Below, piece after piece: positions 8,768-19,100 of a DNA stretch of 61,267 bases. The position numbers and the translations under genes are program-made. The notes beneath the pieces are model-generated. The model searched no databases. It had not been told where the DNA came from and saw only the letters and a list, made by a program, of their open reading frames with translations. Position 1 is the first letter of the stretch, and every line of letters begins with the position of its first letter. Origin of the DNA: Clostridiales bacterium (GTDB lineage Bacteria; Bacillota; Clostridia; Lachnospirales; Lachnospiraceae); NCBI GenBank assembly GCA_018376135.1, contig JAHABX010000021.1, positions 1-61,267 on the forward strand. Direction: 5' to 3'.

Positions 8768-8776
8768 AGAAAATAA

Positions 8777-9526
8777 ATGGGAAAATTCAATATATCAAAT
8801 CTGGATCTTTACTATAGCGATTTCCATGCCCTGAAGAATGTGAATCTGGATATTCCGGAAAAGGAGATCACAGCATTCATCGGACCATCCGGCTGTGGAA
8901 AGTCTACCCTGTTAAAATCCCTGAACAGGATGAATGATCTGGTAGAGGGGTGTAAGATCACCGGAGAGGTGACACTGGACGGTGTTAATATTTACGGAAA
9001 TATGGATGTGAATCTGCTGAGAAAAAGAGTGGGTATGGTGTTCCAGAAGCCCAATCCGTTCCCGATGAGCATCTATGATAATATTGCCTACGGTCCCCGT
9101 ACCCATGGCATTCACAATAAGGCAAAGCTGGACGATATCGTGGAAAAATCTCTGCGGGGTGCGGCAATCTGGGACGAGGTCAAGGATCGTCTGAAAAAGA
9201 GCGCCCTTGGTATGTCCGGCGGACAGCAGCAGAGGCTTTGTATTGCAAGAGCGCTGGCAGTACAGCCGGATGTGCTTCTGATGGATGAGCCTACCTCTGC
9301 ATTGGATCCGATCTCCACCTCCAAGGTAGAGGATCTTGCGCTGGAGCTGAAAAAGGATTATACGATCATCATGGTCACTCATAACATGCAGCAGGCAGCC
9401 CGTATCTCGGATAATACTGCATTTTTCCTGCTGGGTGAGGTGATTGAGTTTAATAAGACCGAAAAGCTGTTCTCTCTTCCGGAGGATAAGAGGACAGAGG
9501 ATTATATCACAGGAAGGTTTGGATAA
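8777..9526 (+). CDS. pstB: Phosphate ABC importer ATPase PstB
   Basis: A 249-residue cytoplasmic ATPase. Walker A GPSGCGKST (about residue 37), the Q-loop in VFQKPNPFPMSIYDN, the signature MSGGQQQRLCIARAL (about 145), Walker B LLMDEPTSALD (about 166) and the switch His in VTHNMQQA are all intact. The FQKPNPFPMSIYDN segment is diagnostic of PstB. The nearest ribosome-site-like sequence, AAGGAG, lies 13 bases upstream, so translation may depend on coupling to pstA. Confidence 0.95.
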   Translation: MGKFNISNLDLYYSDFHALKNVNLDIPEKEITAFIGPSGCGKSTLLKSLNRMNDLVEGCKITGEVTLDGVNIYGNMDVNLLRKRVGMVFQKPNPFPMSIYDNIAYGPRTHGIHNKAKLDDIVEKSLRGAAIWDEVKDRLKKSALGMSGGQQQRLCIARALAVQPDVLLMDEPTSALDPISTSKVEDLALELKKDYTIIMVTHNMQQAARISDNTAFFLLGEVIEFNKTEKLFSLPEDKRTEDYITGRFG

Positions 9527-9530
9527 TAGG

Positions 9531-10178
9531 ATGAGAAATAGATTTGACCAGCAATTGGAACAATTGAATGAGGATCTGATCGAGCTTGGAGCTCTGTGCA
9601 AGGAAGCGATCGCAGACGCCATGACCGCTCTTCTGGATTCTGACAAGCAGGCAAGACAGAAGACCTTCCTGCTGGAGTATGAGATCGACCATAAGGAGCG
9701 GGATATTGAAAGTCTCTGTATGAAGCTTCTGCTTCAGCAGCAGCCGGTGGCAAGAGATTTAAGAGTCATCTCCGCAGCGCTGAAGATGATCACGGATATG
9801 GAGCGTATCGGAGATCAGGCATCGGACATTGCGGACATTGCAAAGTTTCTGGAGGGAAGTGATATTACCCAGCATGTGCATATCCAGCAGATGGCGGAGG
9901 CAGCCATGGAGATGCTCACCAGGAGTATTGAATCCTTTGTGAAAAAGGATCTGCTTCTTGCCAGAAGAGTCATGAAGGACGATGATATTGTGGATGATCT
10001 GTTCAAAGAAGTGAAGACGGAGCTGATACAGGAGATCAGTACAGATCCCGGACAGGGAGAGTTCTGTATTGATGTGCTGATGATCGCCAAATATTTTGAG
10101 CGTATCGGGGATCACGCGGTGAATATTGCGGAATGGGTGGAGTATTCTGTGACCGGTATGCACAAGGAGCATGAGTAG
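9531..10178 (+). CDS. phoU: Phosphate signalling protein PhoU
   Basis: A 215-residue all-helical protein made of two PhoU three-helix repeats, each with the metal-binding pattern (for example MERIGDQASDIADI near residue 88 and FERIGDHAVNIAEW near residue 190). PhoU links the Pst importer to the phosphate two-component system and limits phosphate uptake. The start is ATG 9531, 4 bases after pstB; the frame is open upstream to 9444 inside pstB, but only the internal ATG gives a normal PhoU length. It is the last gene of the pst operon. Confidence 0.93.
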   Translation: MRNRFDQQLEQLNEDLIELGALCKEAIADAMTALLDSDKQARQKTFLLEYEIDHKERDIESLCMKLLLQQQPVARDLRVISAALKMITDMERIGDQASDIADIAKFLEGSDITQHVHIQQMAEAAMEMLTRSIESFVKKDLLLARRVMKDDDIVDDLFKEVKTELIQEISTDPGQGEFCIDVLMIAKYFERIGDHAVNIAEWVEYSVTGMHKEHE

Positions 10179-10221
10179 AACAGTTGTTACAGGAAGCTTT
10201 GGAATGTATCTTTCGGAAAAA

Positions 10222-10262
10222 CCCGGTATATGCTATAATAAAAGCATATAGCGGGCTTTTTT
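10222..10262 (+). terminator. Rho-independent terminator of the pst operon
   Basis: CCCGGTATATGCT pairs with AGCATATAGCGGG with one mismatch, followed by CTTTTTT. The loop contains TATAATAAA, so a -10-like TATAAT sits inside the terminator just upstream of the next gene. Confidence 0.8.
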
Positions 10263-10288
10263 GAGTGCGCGGAAGGCAGGAGGAGCAT

Positions 10289-10792
10289 ATGAGGAGCAGA
10301 AGAACAGAAAAACTGGCATATATGGGGCTTTTGACTGCCCTTGCACTGATCGCGGGGTATATTGATTTTCTGATCCCTCTGCCCATCGGTATACCGGGGG
10401 TCAAGCTGGGGCTTGCCAATCTGATCATTCTCTGGGCACTTTATTCCATGCGTCCAGGAGAGGCGCTGGTGATCAACGGGATGCGGATCTTTCTGTCCGG
10501 ATTTTTGTTCGGCAGCCTGTCCATGATCCTGTACAGCCTTGCAGGGGCGGTTCTAAGCTTTGCATGCATGTATTTGGCGAAGAGAAGCGGACGGTTCAGT
10601 ATAACCGGGGTGAGCATTCTGGGAGGGGTGACCCATAATATTGGGCAGCTTCTGGCAGCTATGGCGGTATTGGAGACAAACAGCCTGATCTATTATAGTC
10701 CGGTGCTTCTTGCAGCGGGAGTGGTGACCGGACTGCTGATCGGGATCGTGACCCAGGAGGTGCACAAAAGGCTTCCGGTCATACGAAGATAA
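10289..10792 (+). CDS. Gx-transporter-family membrane protein (heptaprenyl-diphosphate synthase component I-like)
   Basis: A 167-residue protein with about five hydrophobic segments. The motifs GIPGVKLGLANLIILWALY and HNIGQLLAA, together with the Gly-rich helices, match the Gx transporter family (COG4769), an ECF-type S-component-like fold often annotated as heptaprenyl diphosphate synthase component I. Its substrate is unknown. The start at 10289 has AGGAGG 5 bases upstream; a GTG at 10265 is less likely. It sits 15 bases before glgB, and nothing obvious links it to glycogen. Confidence 0.75.
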   Translation: MRSRRTEKLAYMGLLTALALIAGYIDFLIPLPIGIPGVKLGLANLIILWALYSMRPGEALVINGMRIFLSGFLFGSLSMILYSLAGAVLSFACMYLAKRSGRFSITGVSILGGVTHNIGQLLAAMAVLETNSLIYYSPVLLAAGVVTGLLIGIVTQEVHKRLPVIRR

Positions 10793-10807
10793 AAGGGGGA
10801 AATATCT

Positions 10808-12652
10808 ATGGATTTTCAAAAGTTTTTAAAGGGAAATACATTTGACGCCTATGAGTATTTTGGCGCCCACATGGGGAAAAAGGGCGTGACATTCCGTATC
10901 TATGCGCCGAATGCGTCCAGGGTGGAGCTTCAGGGAGATTTTAACGGATGGGAGTTTGTCCGGCTGGAAAAGGGAAAGCATCCGGGCGTGTTCCGGTGTG
11001 TGGTTCCGAATGCTCAGCCAGGGATGTATTACAAGTACCGTATTACGGATCGGATGGGAAGGAGCGTTATGCACTGCGATCCATATGGCATGCGCATGGA
11101 GCTGCGTCCGGGCTTTGCATCCAGGATCGTGGACAGGAGCTATATCTTTCATGATGAGAGATGGATGAAGGGAAGGGACCAGAACTATAATCGTCCCATG
11201 AATATCTATGAGCTTCACGCGGGATCCTGGAGGAGAAAGGCAGACGGAAGCTGGCTTACCTATGAGGAGCTGGCAGAAGAGCTGATTCCCTACCTGAAGG
11301 AGATGGGATTTAACTATATTGAGTTTCTGCCTCTGTCGGAGCATCCGGCAGACTGCTCCTGGGGCTATCAGAATACCGGATTTTTTGCACCTACTTCCCG
11401 TTATGGGAGTCCGGAACAGTTAAAACGGCTGGTGGATATGTGCCATCAGAACGGAATCGGCGTGATTACGGATTTCGTACCGGTGCATTTTGCAATGGAT
11501 GATTACGGGCTTCTGAAGCTTGACGGAACACCTCTTTATGAGTTTCCCCATCCGGATACGGCTTACAGCGAGTGGGGAACCATGAATTTCATGCACAGCC
11601 GGGGCGAGGTGAGAAGCTTTCTGCAGTCTGCTGCCAATTACTGGCTGACGGAGTTTCATTTTGACGGTATCCGTATGGATGCCATCAGCCGCGCGATCTA
11701 CTGGTCGGGTGATCCGGCAAGAGGGGTCAATGAAAAGGCGGTGGAATTTCTCCGGAATATGAATGCAGGTCTTCACAGGAGACACCCTTCCGTGATCCTG
11801 ATGGCGGAGGACTCTACAGATTTCCCCAAGGTGACGGCACCGACGGAGTATGATGGACTGGGCTTTGACTATAAGTGGGATATGGGATTTATGAACGATA
11901 CGCTGCGGTTTTTCCAGACAGCTCCGGTATACCGTCCCTATGATTACCATAAGCTGAGCTTCTCCATGATGTATTTTTACAGTGATCTGTTCCTGCTGCC
12001 CTTCTCTCATGATGAGGTGGTACATGGAAAGGCAACGATCATTCAGAAGATGTGGGGAGATTATGAGTTCAAATTTCCGCAGGCAAAGGCATTCTACAGC
12101 TACGTCTATACCCATCCGGGGAAGAAGCTGAATTTTATGGGAAATGAGTTCGGACAGTTCCGGGAATGGGATGAGAACCGGGAGCAGGACTGGAACCTGC
12201 TGGAGTACCCGCTTCACGATGCGTTCCATCATTTCTACCGGGATCTTTCCCACCTGTATATGGAGGAGCCTGCGCTTCATGATGGAGAGTATAATTCCGA
12301 CTGCTTTGAGTGGCTGGAGGTGGATGCGGCGGATTATGTGACTTATGCGTATGAGCGCCGTGCATCCAAAGAGACAGTTCTGATGGTGATGAATCTGTCC
12401 GATCAGTTCTGGAAGGATTTTCCGGTGGGACTGCCGAAGCTTTATGATCTGAAGGAGCTGCTGAATACAGACTGGGAGTGTTACGGAGGAAGGACGAAGC
12501 CGGAGGATGCCAACTGGAGAGCAGAGGATGTGCCGCATAAGGAAAAGCAGCATACCCTGTATGTGGATCTGCCGCCTTTTACTGCCAGAATATTTAAAGT
12601 AACGGGTGTGAGGGCATCTGCCCGGAAGCCTGTACCGGAAGCAGAACCGTAA
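10808..12652 (+). CDS. glgB: 1,4-alpha-glucan branching enzyme GlgB
   Basis: A 614-residue GH13 enzyme that introduces alpha-1,6 branches into glycogen. A CBM48-like domain (about 15-105, FRIYAPNASRVELQGDFNGW) precedes the catalytic barrel. The catalytic residues are in place: nucleophile Asp in GIRMDAIS (about residue 291), Glu in LMAEDSTD (about 333) and the HDE motif in FSHDEVVHG (about 399). It lacks the extra N-terminal N1 domain of E. coli GlgB. Its last 59 bases overlap the 3' end of the convergent histidine kinase gene. glgA lies 7.6 kb away and no glgC is in the window. Confidence 0.93.
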   Translation: MDFQKFLKGNTFDAYEYFGAHMGKKGVTFRIYAPNASRVELQGDFNGWEFVRLEKGKHPGVFRCVVPNAQPGMYYKYRITDRMGRSVMHCDPYGMRMELRPGFASRIVDRSYIFHDERWMKGRDQNYNRPMNIYELHAGSWRRKADGSWLTYEELAEELIPYLKEMGFNYIEFLPLSEHPADCSWGYQNTGFFAPTSRYGSPEQLKRLVDMCHQNGIGVITDFVPVHFAMDDYGLLKLDGTPLYEFPHPDTAYSEWGTMNFMHSRGEVRSFLQSAANYWLTEFHFDGIRMDAISRAIYWSGDPARGVNEKAVEFLRNMNAGLHRRHPSVILMAEDSTDFPKVTAPTEYDGLGFDYKWDMGFMNDTLRFFQTAPVYRPYDYHKLSFSMMYFYSDLFLLPFSHDEVVHGKATIIQKMWGDYEFKFPQAKAFYSYVYTHPGKKLNFMGNEFGQFREWDENREQDWNLLEYPLHDAFHHFYRDLSHLYMEEPALHDGEYNSDCFEWLEVDAADYVTYAYERRASKETVLMVMNLSDQFWKDFPVGLPKLYDLKELLNTDWECYGGRTKPEDANWRAEDVPHKEKQHTLYVDLPPFTARIFKVTGVRASARKPVPEAEP

Positions 12653-13661
12653 AGGTGCTGCCCAGATCCGGGTGGCTTTCCAACTGAATAGAACCGCCGT
12701 GAAGGGCGACGATCTGCCGGACGAGAGAAAGCCCCAGACCGTTGCCCTTGTTTTTGTGGGAGGTATCTCCCTGATAGAATTTGTCAAAAACATGTGCCTG
12801 TATTTCCGGTGTCATGCCCATGCCGGTATCCTGGAAGACGACGGTCAGCCATTCGCCGTTTGAATGGGCGGTGATGCTGATCTCGCCTCCTCTGGGAGTG
12901 AATTTGACCGCATTATCCAGAAGGTTGTTCCAGATGTGGCTGGTAAGTTCCATATTGCCGTACCAGTTGATGGAGTCCAGATCCGGGTTGATGATCAGAT
13001 CCTTTGCCGACCAGACGGGCTCCATGCGCAGGATGACCTGCCGGATCTGTTCATCTACCCGGAAAAGATCCTTTTCGCTGATAATGGTCTGATTCTCAAG
13101 ACGGGACAGACTCAGGATATTGCCGGTCATGCGGGACAGGTCTCTGGCGCTGGTGATGATGGTGCTGATATATTCGCTGCGCTCCTCCGGGGTCAGAGTG
13201 TCGTCCTGGAGCAGAGTGGCGTAACCGCTGATCGCCGCCAGGGGAGTCTTGAATTCATGGGATACATTGGAGATAAAATCCGAATGCAGTGTCTCGGTGC
13301 TGTTCAGCTCCTGTACCATCTGATTGAAATCCTCGTACAGCAGACGAATCTCCCCTTTGTGGCATGCAGGATCCAGAGTCAGGGTATAATCACCGCCAGC
13401 CACACGCTGCATGGCACGTGACAGCTCTTTTATGGGGTTCATGGTATAGTGGATCACGAACATGCTGATGACGGAGCCGCACAGGATACTGATCAGGGCG
13501 AAGGTGGACAGGACACTGACTCCCTTCAGAGCAAAGCCCATGGGGATTTCATAGTGATAGATCAGGAAAAAGGCTGCGCCGACCAGTGAAAAGGTAAGGA
13601 GTGTGGTCAGAAAAAAAGCCAGTACAATACGGAACCAAATGGAGTAAAAATGCTTTTTCAT
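12594..13661 (-). CDS. Sensor histidine kinase
   Basis: A 355-residue membrane kinase. Two transmembrane segments (about 11-34 and 47-71) are separated by only about 12 residues, so there is almost no external sensor. A HAMP-like stretch follows (about 72-125), then HisKA with the phospho-His in VSHEFKTPL (His135), and HATPase_c with NNLLDNAVKFTP, DTGMGM and GNGLGLSL. The tiny outer loop suggests it senses the membrane itself or a partner protein, as in envelope-stress kinases. It overlaps the upstream regulator gene by 4 bases (ATGA) and the 3' end of glgB by 59 bases. The pair is divergent from the RND exporter, its likely target. Confidence 0.92.
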   Translation of the reverse strand: MKKHFYSIWFRIVLAFFLTTLLTFSLVGAAFFLIYHYEIPMGFALKGVSVLSTFALISILCGSVISMFVIHYTMNPIKELSRAMQRVAGGDYTLTLDPACHKGEIRLLYEDFNQMVQELNSTETLHSDFISNVSHEFKTPLAAISGYATLLQDDTLTPEERSEYISTIITSARDLSRMTGNILSLSRLENQTIISEKDLFRVDEQIRQVILRMEPVWSAKDLIINPDLDSINWYGNMELTSHIWNNLLDNAVKFTPRGGEISITAHSNGEWLTVVFQDTGMGMTPEIQAHVFDKFYQGDTSHKNKGNGLGLSLVRQIVALHGGSIQLESHPDLGSTFTVLLPVQASGQMPSHPLL

Positions 13662-14332
13662 CGATTGATCATCCCCTTATAGCCAAGTCCCCGGACGGTC
13701 TGGATCTCAAAATACGGAACTTCCCGGAAGCGGTCTCTGAGACGGTTGATGTGTACGTCTACCGTGCGGATATCGGTCTCGGAATCGTATCCCCACAGCT
13801 CGTCCATGATCTGCTGTCTGGTGAAGGTACGATTGGGAAAGGACAAAAGCTTGTACAGGAGCTGGAATTCCTTCTGGGGAAGAAGCTGAGCCTGTCCGTC
13901 CACATCCACAGTCAGATTGATGTAATCCAGACAGACGTGGTCAAATTCCAGCTTTTTCTCATAGATGATCTTGGCACGGCGGAGAAGTGCCTCTACCCGG
14001 AGCAGAAGCTCATTCACGTCGATGGGCTTTACCATATAATCGTCGATTCCCAGTTTGAAGCCTTTTAGCTTATCCGGGAAGGTATCCTTGGCAGTGACTA
14101 CCAGGATGGGCAGCTGGTAGCCGTTTTCCCGCAGCTCCTTTGTCAGATCGTAGCCGTCCATTCGGGGCATCATCAGGTCTGTAATAATGAGATCGATGTA
14201 ATTGCTTTCCAGCAGAGTCAGTGCTTCTTCTCCGTCGAAGGCGGGGACTGCCTCATAGTTATTTTTGCTGAGTACGCGGCAGATCAGCTTGTTCAATGCA
14301 TGGTCATCTTCTACAACTAAAATATGAAACAT
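13658..14332 (-). CDS. OmpR/PhoB-family response regulator
   Basis: A 224-residue two-domain regulator. The receiver has the acidic pair Asp9-Asp10, phosphoacceptor Asp52 (TDLMMP), Thr80 and Lys102 (MVKPID). The C-terminal winged helix (about 128-224) ends in the typical VDVHINRLRDRF and TVRGLGYKG. AGAGG sits 8 bases before the start at 14332. It is the first gene of the pair and is read divergently from the RND exporter. Direct repeats in the shared intergenic region (14394-14410) are candidate binding sites. Confidence 0.93.
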   Translation of the reverse strand: MFHILVVEDDHALNKLICRVLSKNNYEAVPAFDGEEALTLLESNYIDLIITDLMMPRMDGYDLTKELRENGYQLPILVVTAKDTFPDKLKGFKLGIDDYMVKPIDVNELLLRVEALLRRAKIIYEKKLEFDHVCLDYINLTVDVDGQAQLLPQKEFQLLYKLLSFPNRTFTRQQIMDELWGYDSETDIRTVDVHINRLRDRFREVPYFEIQTVRGLGYKGMINR

Positions 14333-14393
14333 ATAATTTACCTCTGAGTTATGAATTTGGATTTATTTTTTACTGGTAATCATATATAATGTT

Positions 14394-14429
14394 TGTGAAC
14401 AGAGTGTGAATTACGCAGAATATTGTGAG
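14394..14429. promoter_or_regulatory. Direct repeats, candidate response-regulator site
   Basis: TGTGAA occurs at 14394-14399 and 14405-14410, exactly 11 bases apart, with a related TGTGAG at 14424-14429. OmpR-family regulators bind tandem half-sites spaced 10-11 bases. The repeats lie between the divergent regulator and exporter genes. Confidence 0.4.
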
Positions 14430-14553
14430 TTTACAGGGGCATTCCGGAAACAGAACCCGATCTGAACATAACTGTTACAAAAGTTTATATTTTGTTTATG
14501 TTAAAAAGATAATCTGTACAAAGCCAATATTGAGAACAGGAGGAAGAAGAAAT

Positions 14554-16155
14554 ATGAACAGTAAAAGACTCGCCGCTATGGGACTTATCGTAGCATTGAG
14601 TGTGACTGCGGCAGCATGCGGCAGTACGGAAGAAGCTGTGGAAGAAGTCAGCAAGGTGTCTGTTCAGGTACAAAACCCGGAGAGGGGGGATCTGTCTGTA
14701 GACACTGCTTATATAGGAATGGTTGCTCCGGAGCAGCAGGTATATGTGATTCCGAAGACATCCGGAACGGTAACGGAGACATTTTTCAAGGTGGGAGATA
14801 TCGTTAAGGAGGGAGATGTGCTTTTCAAGATCGATGATGAGGCGGCTCAGCTTCAGATGGCAAGTGCAAAGGCTTCCTATAATACGGCGCAGGCAGGAGT
14901 GACCGCTCAGAGCAGCGGCGCCAGAGATCTGCAGAATTATCAGACGGAGCAGCAGATCAAGACCCTGCGGGATACCCTGTATGAGACGGATGATAAGATC
15001 GCGGAGATGGAGGATTCGCTGGGGGATCTGAGAGATCAGGGAGGACAGGTGTCTGCGGCGAGAGCGAAAGCACAGGAAGCGGCAGATGCGGCTGCAACCG
15101 GATATTATGCGTTGGAGACGCAGGTGAATGATATAAAGAAACAGATAGAAGAAGCAGCACCGGGAACGGATGTGGAGGCATTGAAACAGGCACTTCCGGA
15201 ATTAGAACTCAAATTGTCGGAAGCAAAGACCGGTCTGGATACTGCCAGAGGAGCAGTTGAACAGCTGGATGGTACTTTGGCTTCTATTGATGCGGCAAAG
15301 ACCCAGCTCAAATCCGGTATCGACAGTGCAGAGGACGGCAAGGAAACCATCAACGACAATCTTGCCACTGCAGAGCAGGCATATGCCATCACCCAGAACG
15401 AGATCTATCCGGAGAGCGATGCGGCAAGTGCAGCGCAGCTCCAGGCAGCGTCCATCGGAATTGACTCTGCCCAGATGCAGCTGGATTTCTGCACGGTAAA
15501 GGCTCCCATCGGAGGTATTGTGGAGTCGGTCAGTGTAGAGAAAAACGGTATGGCGGCAGCAGGAAATGTGGCATATATCATTTCTAATAAGGAATCCATG
15601 ACAGTAACCTTTAACGTAACCGAGAAGGCAAAGAATGCGCTGACAGAGGGAGATCATGTGACGGTGGAGCGAAGCGGAGCCACCTACGACGGTACGATCA
15701 CCGAGATCGGAACCATGGCAAATATGCAGACAAAGCTTTTCCAGGTAAAGGCATCTGTGGCAGGTGCAAGCGACAGCCTTCCAAGCGGTGTGACGGTCAA
15801 GGTTCATGCGGCAACTCAGAAGGACAGTGATAAGCTGGTGATTCCTTACGATGCAGTGTATTTTTCGGGCGCGGATGCTTACGTGTACTGTGTGGAGAAT
15901 GATGCAATTGTAAAGACCCCGGTACAGGTAGGTCTTATGTCGGATACACAGGTTATCATCGAGGAAGGTCTGTCTGAAGACAGCCTTGTGGTGGATAACT
16001 GGTCTTCCAAGCTGAGAAATGGTGCAGAAGCAGAGATAGTGTCCATAAATGGCGAGGAAGTGGAGGCGGCTTCTGAAGAGGAAGCAGATGTGCCGGAAGA
16101 AACAGCGGAGCCGGAAGAAGAACCGGCAGCAGTAGAGACGGAGGAGGCAGAATAG
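14554..16155 (+). CDS. RND exporter adaptor lipoprotein (HlyD/MFP family)
   Basis: A 533-residue membrane-fusion-type adaptor. The signal peptide ends in TAAAC (Cys22, lipoprotein). A split biotinyl-lipoyl domain (VYVIPKTSGTVTETFFKVGDI near 65 and VKAPIGGIVES near 320) flanks a long Gln/Ala/Glu-rich coiled coil (about 95-300). Beta-barrel and membrane-proximal domains follow. The tail is about 35 mostly acidic residues, unusual for the family and perhaps adapted to the cell wall. The start at 14554 has AGGAGG upstream; the frame is open to 14425 but carries no signal peptide there. The pump gene starts 1 base after its stop. Confidence 0.88.
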   Translation: MNSKRLAAMGLIVALSVTAAACGSTEEAVEEVSKVSVQVQNPERGDLSVDTAYIGMVAPEQQVYVIPKTSGTVTETFFKVGDIVKEGDVLFKIDDEAAQLQMASAKASYNTAQAGVTAQSSGARDLQNYQTEQQIKTLRDTLYETDDKIAEMEDSLGDLRDQGGQVSAARAKAQEAADAAATGYYALETQVNDIKKQIEEAAPGTDVEALKQALPELELKLSEAKTGLDTARGAVEQLDGTLASIDAAKTQLKSGIDSAEDGKETINDNLATAEQAYAITQNEIYPESDAASAAQLQAASIGIDSAQMQLDFCTVKAPIGGIVESVSVEKNGMAAAGNVAYIISNKESMTVTFNVTEKAKNALTEGDHVTVERSGATYDGTITEIGTMANMQTKLFQVKASVAGASDSLPSGVTVKVHAATQKDSDKLVIPYDAVYFSGADAYVYCVENDAIVKTPVQVGLMSDTQVIIEEGLSEDSLVVDNWSSKLRNGAEAEIVSINGEEVEAASEEEADVPEETAEPEEEPAAVETEEAE

Positions 16156-16156
16156 T

Positions 16157-19100
16157 ATGAATTTAACGAGGTTATCGTTAAAACGTCCGGTTTCCACGCT
16201 GCTGACGGTGCTTGCGCTGGTGGTTTTCGGATTTTCATCCCTGACCACCCTGAGGCTGGAGCTGATGCCGGATATGGATATGCCGATTCTGATGGTCATG
16301 ACCGTGTATCCGGGAGCAGACCCGGAGTCTGTGGAGACACTGGTCAGTACGGAGATTGAAGGCGATGTTGCAAGCTTAAGTGGTGTGGACTCTGTAATGT
16401 CCTATTCTCAGGAAAATATTTCCATGGTCATGCTTCAGTATGATTACAGCGTGAATACCAACGATGCGTATCTGGATCTGAGGGCGGCGCTGGACGCGAC
16501 GGCGGCATCTCTGCCGGAAGAGTGTCAGGAGCCTGTGGTGATTGAGATGGATGTCAACGCCATGCCAAGTATCATGTACTCAGTCAGTACCACAGACGGA
16601 ACGGATGCCCTGTCTGTGGTGCAGGAGGACATTGTTCCTGAGCTGGAGGCAGTCAGCACGGTTGCGGATGTGGAAGTGACCGGAGGCGAAGAGGATTATA
16701 TCCGGGTGCTTCTGGATGAAGAAGCACTGAACCAGTACGGACTTAGTATGAATCAGGTTGCACAGTACATAGCGGCGACCGATTTTACCATTCCGCTTGG
16801 CTCTCTGGAACAGGGAAGTCAGTCCATCAGTGCGATCAGTACCTCTGCAAATCAGACCGTACAGGAGCTTCGGAGGATTCCGGTGTTCACAGGAACCGGA
16901 AGTCTGCTCCAGCTTTCTGATGTGGCGGAGGTAGACTGGGCGGTCAAAAAGGCGGACAGTGTCAGCCGCTTCAACGGTGAAGATACAGTTTCTATCCAGA
17001 TCACCAAAAATCAGAGTGCCAGCACCATCGGCATGATCAACGATGTAAAGAGTGTCATGGAGCGGATGCAGGAGGAAAATGCAGGACTGGCAGTGGAAGC
17101 GTCCTATGACGCATCTGATATGATCATGCTGGCAGTGGGATCCGTGGCAAAGACACTGGTCATGGGTATTATTCTGTCCATGCTGGTACTGTTTATTTTC
17201 TTCGGAGACTGGAAGGCGAGTCTGATCGTAGGAAGCGCCATGCCGATCTCCCTGCTCGTGACGGTCATTGTGATGGCTGTGGCAGGATTTTCTTTGAATA
17301 TGATGACCCTTGGAGGTCTGGTCATTGCCATCGGTATGATGGTGGACAGCTCCATTGTGGTGCTGGAGAGCTGTTTTAGGTCCAAGGACCGGATGCCGGA
17401 TTTTGCCGAGGCAGCACTTCAGGGCACAAAGGGTGTGGCAGGCTCTATTGTGGCATCTACCATTACAACCGTAGTTGTATATCTGCCGCTTTGCTTGCAG
17501 GAGGGGCTGACAGGACAGATTTTCCAGCAGCTTGGCTATACGATCATCTTTGCCATGCTGGCATCTCTTGTATCTGCATTGACGCTGGTTCCGCTGTTCT
17601 TCAAGCTGTTTAAGCCAAAGGAGAAGAAGGAGCTTAAAATCAATCATCTGCTGGATACCGTCAGAGACCGGTATGAGAGTCTGGAAAGAAAGCTTTTAAA
17701 ACGCAAGAAGAGGTGTATGCTTGCAGCGGTGCTGCTCCTGATCGCATCCTTCGTGCTGGTTGCTCTGATGGATGCGGAGCTGATGCCCAGCATGGACGAG
17801 GGAACCGTCAGCATTTCTGCCACCTTCCGTTCAGGTACGCAGGTGTCAGAGGTGGATGAGCAGATGAAGCCGCTGGAGGAGATGGTGGCAGCCCATGAGG
17901 ACGTGGAAAGCTATACCTTATCCGCATCCAAGGGCGCTGCAGCGATTTCCGTAAACCTGAAGGATGACCGGAAGATGTCCAGCCAGGAAGTGGCAGATCA
18001 GTGGACGGAAGAGACGAAGGACATGATCGGCATGCAGCTTGATATCAATGTCAGCAGTCAGATGTCTGCGATGATGCTGACAGATGCCGGTGCGTCTGTA
18101 ACGCTCAGTGCAACTGATCTGGATGATATGAAGGAGGTCGCTGCTCAGATTCAGGAGGCGGCATGGCAGATTCCGGGTGTGCTGAATGTGTCAACCGATG
18201 CGGGAGAGACGGCAACTCAGATCAGAGTCGTGATCGATCCGCTCAATGCCATGAGCTTTGGAATGACTCCTGCACAGGTGGCAGGAAGCATGTACAGTAT
18301 GATCAGCGGTACAGAGGCAATGACCATCACCTCAGACGGTGAGGAGTACAGTGTATTTCTGGAATTTCCGGAGGGAACCTACGATGATGCCAGCCGTCTT
18401 ATGGGGGCAACGGTGTCGGGAATCCCTCTTCAGGAGGTTGCAACCCTCCAGTATACCAATTCTCAGCAGACAGTCATGAGACAGGACGGCAGATATTCTC
18501 TGACGGTCAGTGCATCCTGTCTGTCGGAGAATGCGGCGGCAGTACAGGAGGAGCTGGATGCAGTAGTTGCAGCGATGGAGTTCCCGGATTCGGTAGAACT
18601 GGCGCAGAGTACCATGGATGAGATGATGGTGGAATCCTTCAGCGCTCTTGGACTTGCGATCGCAGCAGCGATGTTCCTTGTATTCCTGGTGATGGCGATG
18701 CAGTTTGAATCTCCAAGATATTCCCTTATGGTGATGCTGAGTATCCCCTTCAGTCTGATCGGCTCCTTCGGACTTTTGTTCCTGTCCGGCGAAGCGATCA
18801 ATATGACTTCTCTTATGGGTATTCTGATGCTGGTGGGTATTGTGGTGAATAACGGTATCCTTTACGTAGACGGCGTGAATGCTCTGCGTTACCGGATGTC
18901 CATGGAGGATGCTCTGATCGAGAGCGGTAAGACGAGACTTCGTCCTATTTTGATGACTACCCTGACTACGATCATTTCCATGATCCCCATGGCTATGGGT
19001 ATGGGAAGAGGTACGGAGATGATGCAGGCTATGGGAATCATCATCATCGGAGGACTGGTGGCTTCCACCATTCTGATCCTGGTTCTGATGCCGGTATTCT

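Noticed and set aside
11420..12793. Long minus-strand frame under glgB
   Set aside because: Antisense shadow; glgB has all catalytic motifs.
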